A DNA stretch of 52,865 nucleotides. It comes from Terriglobia bacterium (lineage in GTDB: Bacteria > Acidobacteriota > Terriglobia > Bryobacterales > Bryobacteraceae). Position numbers and translations under genes: made by a program. This document shows, piece by piece, positions 1-6,534 of the stretch. Within the stretch, counting starts at the first letter, position 1; every line of letters begins with the position of its first letter. The stretch lies in contig JAIQFL010000022.1 of the NCBI GenBank assembly GCA_020073365.1, forward strand, positions 1 to 52,865. Direction: 5' to 3'. A model generated the notes under the pieces. That model was not told where the DNA came from. It did not search any database and saw only the letters and a program-made list of their open reading frames with translations.

Positions 1-342
1 GTCGGCGAAGCAGCCGCCGGGCCAGCGGATCACCGCCGGCTTCACGGCGCGCAGGGCGTCGACGAGCGCCTTCCTGATCCCGCCGACGTTGGGGATCGTC
101 GAGCCCTCGCCCACCCAGATGCCGTCGTACACGACGCCGCCCAGGTGCTCGACGAAGTGCCCGTAGATCTCCGGGGCGATGGTTCCCACGGGCTCATTCA
201 ACAGCACATCGATTCGCGATTCCGGCGACTGCGCCGACAATCGCGGAATCAGCGCGTCCGGCGATGCCAGCCAGGCGGTTCCCGCGGCCGCTGCCGCGCC
301 CAGGAATTGTCTTCTGTTCGTGCCGTGCTTGGGGCTTTGCAT
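1..342 (-). CDS. alpha-L-arabinofuranosidase (GH51), N-terminal part
   Basis: The reading frame opens at an ATG at 342 and runs off the window edge, so only 114 N-terminal residues are visible. The start is supported by a GGAGG-type ribosome site just upstream. Residues 9-14 (NRRQFL) followed by an alanine-rich stretch form a twin-arginine signal, so a folded protein is probably exported. The mature part has [30 protein letters not shown] and [10 protein letters not shown], the conserved opening of GH51 arabinofuranosidases, which remove arabinose from plant polysaccharides. Most bacterial GH51 enzymes are cytosolic, so a Tat-exported one is slightly unusual. It is divergent from the amine oxidase gene; the 148-base gap must hold both promoters. 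Confidence 0.85.
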   Translation of the reverse strand, partial: MQSPKHGTNRRQFLGAAAAAGTAWLASPDALIPRLSAQSPESRIDVLLNEPVGTIAPEIYGHFVEHLGGVVYDGIWVGEGSTIPNVGGIRKALVDALRAVKPAVIRWPGGCFAD

Positions 343-490
343 GATGTCGCCTCCAGTGTAATCGAACCGCGTCATCGAGCGGTTTTGCAGTGATGACGCG
401 TGCCCCAAAAAGTCATGCGCCCGAAAAAGTGGTGTCGAAAAAGTCGTTGCTTCTGCCAGAGTTCTCTACTATCATAAGATCTTCAAAATC

Positions 491-1879
491 ATGCCGGTAC
501 CTCCAGTCCGCAAGGTGATTGTCGTCGGCGCGGGACTTGCCGGACTCTCCGCGGCGCACGAGCTGTGCCGCGCGGGGTTCGACGTCGTCATCCTCGAAGC
601 ACAGACGAGAGCGGGTGGACGAGTCAAAACCCTGCGCGCCGCGTTTGCGGATGGTCTCTACGCGGACGCGGGAGCGATGTCGTTCCTCGACATCCACACC
701 AATGTGCTCCAGTACGTACAGGAGTTCGACCTTCCGGTATCCATAGTGCCGCCACCCACCGGATCGGAAGTGGTTTCCGTCCGAGGCCGCGAGATCTTGC
801 TCAACGGAACCTATGAGCGATTCCACTTGAACCTCACTCCGGAGGAAAAGAAGCTCGGCCTGAAGGGGATTACCGATAAGTACCTGAACGATCCGGCGAA
901 GCAGATTGGCGACCCGTCCCAGCCGGGCTGGCCGTTCCAGGATCTCTCCAGCCTGGACGCGATTACGGCTGCCGATTTCTGCCGGAAGAATGGGGCTTCG
1001 GAAGGCGCCATTCAACTGCTGAGCCTCAGCCTGGTGGATTTCTACGGCGAGGGCCTGGTGAGTTGTTCGGCGCTGTTCGTGCTGGTTTCGTTGCGGCTCC
1101 TGCAGGGTTCCAGGAACGTCTTTGCGACGGAGGGCGGGCAGGATCAGCTTCCGCGGGCGATCGCCAAGAGCATGACGGAAAAAATTCATTATGGTTGCGC
1201 CGTCACGCGGATCGAGCGGAGCGCTACCGGAGCCACGGTTTACTTCAACCGCACCGGCCGGGAAAGTTCCATTGCGGGCGACTACGTAGTTTGTGCCATT
1301 CCGTTTCCGATCCTGCGCACCATCCAGGTCAATCCGCCGTTTTCTCCCGAGAAGGCAGAGCTGGTGGATCAACTTCCGAACACTTCGGTAACCCGGACCT
1401 ACTTGCAGGTGAGTGAACGCTTCTGGGAGAAAGGACTAATGTCCGGAAACGCCGAAACGGACCTCCCGATCATGTTGGTCTTCCCGGCATTCTTCCGGCC
1501 GTCGCATCGCGACATACTCGAATCCTACTCCGCCGGTGACAACGCGCGCCGTCTGGGCGCGCTGAGCGATGCGGACCGGTTCGCGGAGGTGCTCTCCGAA
1601 ATGGCCGAGTTGTTCCCGGGAATACGCCAATTCACCGAAGGTGCCACGGATAAGGTCTGGGATGCCGACAAGTGGGCGCTGGGGGCTTACGCCTGGTACA
1701 AACCCGGCCAGTTTCTGCGGTTTCTTCCGCACCTCGGCACGCCCGATGGCCGTGTCTTTTTTGCCGGCGATCAGACCTCGCTGCTGCCGGGATGGATGGA
1801 GGGCGCGCTTCAGTCCGGCATCCGGGCTGCCACTCAGATCCAGCAGGCCGCCAATCCTGGCACGGCGGCACCAACATAG
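491..1879 (+). CDS. FAD-dependent amine oxidase (flavin monoamine oxidase family)
   Basis: A 462-residue flavoprotein. Residues 8-36 (VIVVGAGLAGLSAAHEL, then VVILEA) form the Rossmann dinucleotide fold and AGGRVKT follows, as in monoamine oxidases and phytoene-desaturase relatives. The C-terminal GRVFFAGDQTS..PGWMEGALQSG is the second FAD-contact motif. There is no signal peptide or membrane anchor, so it should be cytosolic. Family members oxidise C-N bonds of amines or amino acids to imines; the substrate cannot be read from the sequence. The NHLP-leader gene begins 62 bases downstream on the same strand, so the two may be co-transcribed and this enzyme could act on that peptide. That link is inference from position only. 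Confidence 0.85.
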   Translation: MPVPPVRKVIVVGAGLAGLSAAHELCRAGFDVVILEAQTRAGGRVKTLRAAFADGLYADAGAMSFLDIHTNVLQYVQEFDLPVSIVPPPTGSEVVSVRGREILLNGTYERFHLNLTPEEKKLGLKGITDKYLNDPAKQIGDPSQPGWPFQDLSSLDAITAADFCRKNGASEGAIQLLSLSLVDFYGEGLVSCSALFVLVSLRLLQGSRNVFATEGGQDQLPRAIAKSMTEKIHYGCAVTRIERSATGATVYFNRTGRESSIAGDYVVCAIPFPILRTIQVNPPFSPEKAELVDQLPNTSVTRTYLQVSERFWEKGLMSGNAETDLPIMLVFPAFFRPSHRDILESYSAGDNARRLGALSDADRFAEVLSEMAELFPGIRQFTEGATDKVWDADKWALGAYAWYKPGQFLRFLPHLGTPDGRVFFAGDQTSLLPGWMEGALQSGIRAATQIQQAANPGTAAPT

Positions 1880-1941
1880 TCCCTAAGGCGACACGTGAAC
1901 CCACACCTTACCAAACCACACGGAATTCAGAAGGAGAAGCC

Positions 1942-2493
1942 ATGAATCGGAGTGTTCAAGCGAAACTACTAGACGTGATAGCGAAGTCATGGACGGACGA
2001 CGGCTACAAGCAGAAGTTGCTGGCCGACCCCCAGTCGGTGCTTGCGCAGGAAGGCATCACCATACCCGCGGGAGTAAACCTCAAGGTGATCGACCAGCAG
2101 CCCAACGATATGCATCTGTTCCTTCCGCCGCGGCCGCAAGGCGATATTAGTGTGTCCAACGTGTCCTCCAAGACCGCGCTCAGCGCCTTCCTGACCGAAG
2201 CGTGCCTGTCGCACGCCGCGCCGGGGGGGACTGCGGTGTTGACTCAACCGCACCCGCTGATTCATTCGGGGCCGGGCATCGCTAACATGACCGATATTGA
2301 CTGCTCCATGCACACCGCGCCAAGCATCGCCGCCATGACCTTACAACACACCGGGCCGGGCATCACCGGCATGACCGATATCGACTGCGACACGCACACC
2401 GCGCCGGGCACCACTAAGATGACCGAACATGACTGCGACGGGCACACCGCGCCGGACACCGCGCCAGAGAAGGGGCGGAAGAAGAAGAAATAA
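1942..2493 (+). CDS. NHLP-leader precursor-like protein with tandem His/Asp/Cys repeats
   Basis: The start is the ATG at 1942, with AAGGAGAA at 1931-1938 as ribosome site; the longer open frame upstream is not used. The product has 183 residues. Residues 6-63 read like the nitrile-hydratase-like leader of RiPP precursors: LLDVIAKSW, then KQKLLADPQSVLAQEGI, IPAGVNLKVI and MHLFLPPRP. A G95-G96 pair could be the protease site. Residues 108-171 are a tandem repeat of about 16 residues: H-T-x-P-x-x-x-x-M-T-x-x-D-C-x-x, with one 12-residue unit lacking the D-C part. The tail is strongly basic (GRKKKK). Cysteines are C88, C121, C149 and C165. No cyclase, radical SAM enzyme or peptidase-transporter is in view. 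It could instead be a metal-binding protein. Confidence 0.75.
   Translation: MNRSVQAKLLDVIAKSWTDDGYKQKLLADPQSVLAQEGITIPAGVNLKVIDQQPNDMHLFLPPRPQGDISVSNVSSKTALSAFLTEACLSHAAPGGTAVLTQPHPLIHSGPGIANMTDIDCSMHTAPSIAAMTLQHTGPGITGMTDIDCDTHTAPGTTKMTEHDCDGHTAPDTAPEKGRKKKK
2263..2454 (+). repeat. 48-bp coding repeats in the precursor core
   Basis: In-frame units start at 2263, 2311, 2347, 2395 and 2443. Units 1, 3 and 4 are 48 bases long and encode H-S/T-x-P...M-T-D/E-x-D-C-x-x. Unit 2 is only 36 bases and lacks the D-x-D-C block. The last unit is partial (HTAP). The units are similar at the DNA level, so they probably arose by recent tandem duplication. Confidence 0.85.
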
Positions 2494-2532
2494 CCGGGCG
2501 TCTGCCGTTGACGCTCGAACCCCTGGGGCCCC

Positions 2533-4818
2533 ATGGAAGCCAGAACCGTCGCCCAATTCCGAATTCTCGAGAAGATCGGTGAAGGCGGCATGGGAGCGGT
2601 TTATAAGGCGGAAGACACCCGCTTGGGGAGAACCGTCGCACTGAAGTTCCTCCGGCCGGAGTCGCTGGAGGACCAGAAGCTCAGGGATCGGTTTGTGCGC
2701 GAGGCGCGCGCCATCGCGGCACTGGATCACCCGCACATCTGCACCATCTATGAAATCGGCGAAGCGGGCGGGGGGCTGTTCCTCGCCATGGCTTACATCG
2801 ATGGCCCACCCATCTCCGCCCTGCTGGCCTCGGGACCTCTGAGCATCGAGCGTGCCACCGGCATCGCCATCCAAATCGCCGAGGGTCTGGAGGAGGCCCA
2901 TCGGAAAGGCGTCATTCACCGCGATATCAAACCCAGCAACATCCTTCTGACAGGGAGGGGCGAGGTAAAGATCGTGGACTTCGGCCTGGCGTCTCTTTTT
3001 GGAGAAGCGCGACTCACGGGCCAGGGTATGGCGATGGGAACGCCGGCCTATATGGCGCCGGAACAATGGCAGGGCCTGGCGCCGGATCCGCGGTCCGATA
3101 TCTGGTCCCTGGGTGTGGTCCTGCACGAGATGCTCACCGGGGGCTTGCCCTTTCGAGGGGCGGAGGGCCGCGCGCTCAGCTATTCGATTCTGCAAGAGGC
3201 GCCCCGTTCGATGAGAGCCATCCGCCCGGAGATAGCACCCGAATTGGAACTCCTGGTCGAAGCCATGCTGGCGAAGCAGGCCGACCAACGCGTGGCGACC
3301 GCCGGACAGGTGGCCGCCCGGTTGCGGGCGTGCAAGAACGCGTCCGGTGGCGACCGGCGATGGGATCGGACGGCCACCATGATCTCCGTCCCCGCCGCGG
3401 TTTCCGTCCCAGTACCGCTGGCCCCGCAGCCGGAAGCGGCGACCATCGCGGTGCTACCGTTCGTGAACATGGCATCCGATCCGGAAAACGAGTACTTCGC
3501 CGACGGAGTGAGCGAGGAGCTGATCACCGGTCTGGCCAAGGTGGGCCAGCTACGGGTAGTTTCGCGGACCAGCGCATTCCGCTTCAAGGGCTCGAATGCG
3601 GGCCCGCAGGAGATCGGGCGGCAGCTCAATGTGAAGTACCTGCTCACCGGCAGCGTCCGCCGGGCCGGAGACCGGCTGCGAATGACGGCGGAGCTGGTGG
3701 GCACCGCCGACGGGTTTCAGCTCTGGTCGGAGGTCTACCAGCGAGAGGTACGCGATGTCTTCGCCATCCAGGAGGAACTGGCGGGCGCGATTCTGGCGAA
3801 ATTGAGAATCCAGCTCACTAGCGCAAATCCGTTGGCCCAACCCCGGAAGAAGACGGAAAGCATTGCCGCGTATCAGCTCTATCTGAAGGGGCTCTTCCAC
3901 TGGAATAAACGTACCGGGCCGGGGATGCGCAACGCCATCGATTTCTTCCAGGAAGCCATCGATACGGATCCGCTCTACCCGCCGCCATACTGCGGGCTGG
4001 CCGATTCCCTGATGCTTTCTCCGCTCTTCGGGTGGGACGAGCCGCGCAACACCATGCTCCGGGCGAAACAGGCGGCGTTGCGGGCTTTGGAAATCGACCC
4101 CACGCATGCCGAGGCGCACGTGTCACTGGCCATGGTGCACTTCTTCTACGATTGGGACCGGGATCGGGCGGCCGCGGAATTTCGCACGGGACTCCGGTTG
4201 AACCCCGGATACGCCATCGGACGCGCCTTCCACGCCCATTTCCTGTTATGGACCGGCCGCTATGAGCTGGCCATGAATGAATTCCGTAACGCGCTGGAAC
4301 TGGACCCGCTCTCGCTCAACATGCTGGCGAACTACGGGTGGTTCCTGGTCTACCAGCGGCGCTATCCCGAAGCCGTGGAAGCGCTGAAAAGGGCCCTCGA
4401 CATGGATGCCGATTACGTGCGCGCCAACCTCTATTTAGGGACGGCGCTGGCGGTGCTGGGCCGGGTCGGCGAAGCGGTTGCGGCCACAAAAAAGGCAGTC
4501 GAACGGAGCCCGGAGGATCCCATCCTGCTTTTGTGGCTGTCGCGCGTTTACGCTCTGAACGGGCTTGCGGATGAGGCCCGCGCGGCCCTCCGGGAGGTGG
4601 AAGCGCTTTCCGGGGAGAGGCACATCTCGCCGATCGACCTGGCGATTGCTCACGGCGCCCTGAAGGACCCGGATCGCGCGGTGGCATGGATGGAGCGGGC
4701 CGTCGAGGAGCGATGGCCGGTCCCTCTCTACCTGCGCGACCCGCGCTTCGATCCATTTCGCGAGCACCCGCGATTCCGCGACCTGATGAATCGCGCCGGG
4801 CTGTCGCTGTCCATCTGA
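2533..4818 (+). CDS. serine/threonine protein kinase with FlgO/TolB-like and TPR regions
   Basis: A 761-residue protein. Residues 9-270 are a Hanks-type kinase with all key parts: glycine loop at 16-21, lysine K38, glutamate E57, catalytic H129-R130-D131, K133, N136 and D149-F150-G151. From about residue 304 (TIAVLPFVNM, then ADGVSEELITGLA and YLLTGSVRRAG) comes the domain found next to adenylate cyclase and kinase sensors with TPRs. Residues from about 440 to 735 are TPR-like helices. No membrane segment separates kinase and sensor regions, unlike many acidobacterial homologues, so it is probably cytosolic. It starts 39 bases after the NHLP-leader gene. The alternating catalytic motifs are intact, so it should be active. 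Confidence 0.92.
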   Translation: MEARTVAQFRILEKIGEGGMGAVYKAEDTRLGRTVALKFLRPESLEDQKLRDRFVREARAIAALDHPHICTIYEIGEAGGGLFLAMAYIDGPPISALLASGPLSIERATGIAIQIAEGLEEAHRKGVIHRDIKPSNILLTGRGEVKIVDFGLASLFGEARLTGQGMAMGTPAYMAPEQWQGLAPDPRSDIWSLGVVLHEMLTGGLPFRGAEGRALSYSILQEAPRSMRAIRPEIAPELELLVEAMLAKQADQRVATAGQVAARLRACKNASGGDRRWDRTATMISVPAAVSVPVPLAPQPEAATIAVLPFVNMASDPENEYFADGVSEELITGLAKVGQLRVVSRTSAFRFKGSNAGPQEIGRQLNVKYLLTGSVRRAGDRLRMTAELVGTADGFQLWSEVYQREVRDVFAIQEELAGAILAKLRIQLTSANPLAQPRKKTESIAAYQLYLKGLFHWNKRTGPGMRNAIDFFQEAIDTDPLYPPPYCGLADSLMLSPLFGWDEPRNTMLRAKQAALRALEIDPTHAEAHVSLAMVHFFYDWDRDRAAAEFRTGLRLNPGYAIGRAFHAHFLLWTGRYELAMNEFRNALELDPLSLNMLANYGWFLVYQRRYPEAVEALKRALDMDADYVRANLYLGTALAVLGRVGEAVAATKKAVERSPEDPILLLWLSRVYALNGLADEARAALREVEALSGERHISPIDLAIAHGALKDPDRAVAWMERAVEERWPVPLYLRDPRFDPFREHPRFRDLMNRAGLSLSI

Positions 4819-4877
4819 CGGGGACTCCTACGGGTTGAAGGGGAAGACCGCACACCACTCCGCTGGGGGCTTCTGTC

Positions 4878-4957
4878 TCAGCGGTCCAGGTCGATGCGAT
4901 AGACCTGCGTCGAACTGAGGTCGCGGACCGTCACTGGCTCCCAGTCCTCTGTCCAGC
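4878..4957 (-). pseudogene. possible C-terminal scrap of an unknown gene
   Basis: Between the kinase gene and its decayed copy, the minus strand reads an open stretch of about 26 residues (EDWEPVTVRDLSSTQVYRID is its middle) ending in a stop at 4878-4880. It has ordinary protein-like composition and no start. It may be the remaining 3' end of a lost gene, cut by the same rearrangement that left the kinase fragment. No family can be named. Confidence 0.25.
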
Positions 4958-4959
4958 CC

Positions 4960-5115
4960 AAGGACCCGGATCGCGCGCTGGCATGGATGGAGCGGGCGGT
5001 CGAGGAACGATGGCCGGTCCCTCTCTACTTGCGCGACCCGCGCTTCGATCCGTTTCGGGAGCACCCGCGATTCCGCGATCTGATGAATCGCGCCGGCCTG
5101 TCGCTGTCCATCTGA
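4960..5115 (+). pseudogene. 3' fragment of a second Ser/Thr kinase-TPR gene
   Basis: This stretch repeats the last 51 codons and stop of the intact kinase gene (4663-4818), and the similarity runs three bases further to 5118. The two copies differ at 8 of 159 positions. Seven of the eight changes are silent third-position changes; only one changes an amino acid (Val to Leu). That pattern suggests the fragment came from a paralogue that was once functional, not from a fresh duplication. No start codon or upstream kinase sequence precedes it. Confidence 0.8.
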
Positions 5116-5155
5116 CGGCAACTCGAGGACCGCGCGAGGGCTGATCCGCGCAGGG

Positions 5156-6487
5156 TCAAGTTCCGCTCCGCACCTTGGCGAGCAGGCGGTCGAGATACCC
5201 TCGCAAATGACTGTCGGCGTCCACCTTGCCTTCCGCATAGCGCGCGATGTAGGCGCGCACGTCGCTGGCGAATTGTTCGATCCGCTGCGCCTCGGCCGCT
5301 AGTCCGGGGCGGTCGATATTGCGCCGCCCGATGGCGCGCACCGCGTAGTAGAGCGGGGCCAGGCTGGATGGCTCTGTCACGCCGCGGATCCGCTCAAGTT
5401 CGTCCTCGGATGCCCGGATCAGATCAGCCACGGGAACATCATCGTGTTCCTGGACGAGATGGGCTGCGATCCGGTCGAAAGCCCGGGCACTTGTCAAGCA
5501 ATCCGCGAGCCTTTCCGCAATCCGCGCCCGCAATGCCGGCATATCCCTCTCCGCAGGATGGATGACACGCAACTTCCGTTCGGCGTGCGTCGGCAGGCGG
5601 TCGTAGGCATAGGATTCCTCGAGGATGGGCGGTTCCGCCAGTTCGCTGGCCAGTCTGCAGACCCGTATGCGGCGCTCCTCGGCGGGCTGGATTTCAGACC
5701 TGTCCCGGAGCGGCGTGCCCTCGGGACGCATCTTCTTTTCCATCAGGAGGGTCCCATCGTGGACCATGGCGTAACCATCCAGTTCGGACACGAGGTCGGT
5801 GAATGCCCTGGTCTCGTCCGGATGGCATTGTCCTTCGACGGTTGGAAGGTAGCTCTGGAGTCCGGCCAGTGTCTCGATCACTCCTCTATACCGCCGCAGC
5901 CAGCCCTCCTCGATGCAGTCGTACACCGCCTCACGGAATGTCTTTCGCTCGAACCGGCTTTCAAATCCGGGGACGATCTCCCGCGCGTGACGGTACCGCG
6001 ATGCTCGAAGTTGCACCTCGAGGCCCGGCCAGTGCGCTTCGAACACGCGCCCGAACGCCTCCTCGGGCACAGCGAACTCGAGGCTAACCAGGAGATCGCC
6101 GATCATCTTCCGGGTGGACTCTCGCGTCGAAGTCGCATTCTGAAATTCACCGAGCGGGCCGGTCAGGGGCTCCGAAACTCCGTGCAGGTACACCATAACG
6201 CGTTCGTATCCGAACCGTGCGCCCATGGCCCCTGCCTCGTAGTGGATCCAGCTTGAGCCAATCGCCTCGGGCGTGAGGCAGAGCATCGCGGCATTCGCCT
6301 TGCCGAGTTCTTCCATAAGCCAGTCGAACCAACGCTTGCCCGTGGGGATGGATTGCGAGGAGAGGAACGAGTGGTAGTCGATCCCGAGGTCTTTCACGAC
6401 GCCCCCTACAAAGGCGTCCAGGGCCTCCGAGACGCGATGACTGCGCTCCTGACTCCAGCCATAGAAGATGTCGAGCGATCGGGCCAT
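5156..6487 (-). CDS. TIR-domain protein
   Basis: The 443-residue frame starts at ATG 6487 behind a good GGAGGTGTGA ribosome site. Residues 4-130 form a TIR fold: FYGWSQERSHRVSEAL, then SIPTGKRWFDWLMEELGKA, AAMLCLTPEAIGSSWIHYEAGA and VSEPLTGPLGEFQ. E84 in WIHYEAG sits where the catalytic glutamate of bacterial TIR NAD-cleaving enzymes lies. The remaining 300 residues are mostly helical and charged, with no domain I can name; they could be a sensor. It lies 47 bases downstream of the ADOP permease on the same strand. TIR proteins often act in phage defence; no Thoeris ThsA-like partner is adjacent, so that role is inference. Confidence 0.8.
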   Translation of the reverse strand: MARSLDIFYGWSQERSHRVSEALDAFVGGVVKDLGIDYHSFLSSQSIPTGKRWFDWLMEELGKANAAMLCLTPEAIGSSWIHYEAGAMGARFGYERVMVYLHGVSEPLTGPLGEFQNATSTRESTRKMIGDLLVSLEFAVPEEAFGRVFEAHWPGLEVQLRASRYRHAREIVPGFESRFERKTFREAVYDCIEEGWLRRYRGVIETLAGLQSYLPTVEGQCHPDETRAFTDLVSELDGYAMVHDGTLLMEKKMRPEGTPLRDRSEIQPAEERRIRVCRLASELAEPPILEESYAYDRLPTHAERKLRVIHPAERDMPALRARIAERLADCLTSARAFDRIAAHLVQEHDDVPVADLIRASEDELERIRGVTEPSSLAPLYYAVRAIGRRNIDRPGLAAEAQRIEQFASDVRAYIARYAEGKVDADSHLRGYLDRLLAKVRSGT

Positions 6488-6534
6488 TCACACCTCCAGA
6501 CTCGGCCGACTCAGCGTCAGCTCGCGCTTACATT

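Noticed and set aside
413..1372. 319-codon minus-strand frame
   Set aside because: It is antisense to the amine oxidase gene, which has clear FAD-binding motifs at both ends.
5156..6487. Complete Thoeris defence system
   Set aside because: Only the TIR protein is present. No ThsA-like NAD-binding (SIR2/SLOG) or TM partner is encoded next to it.
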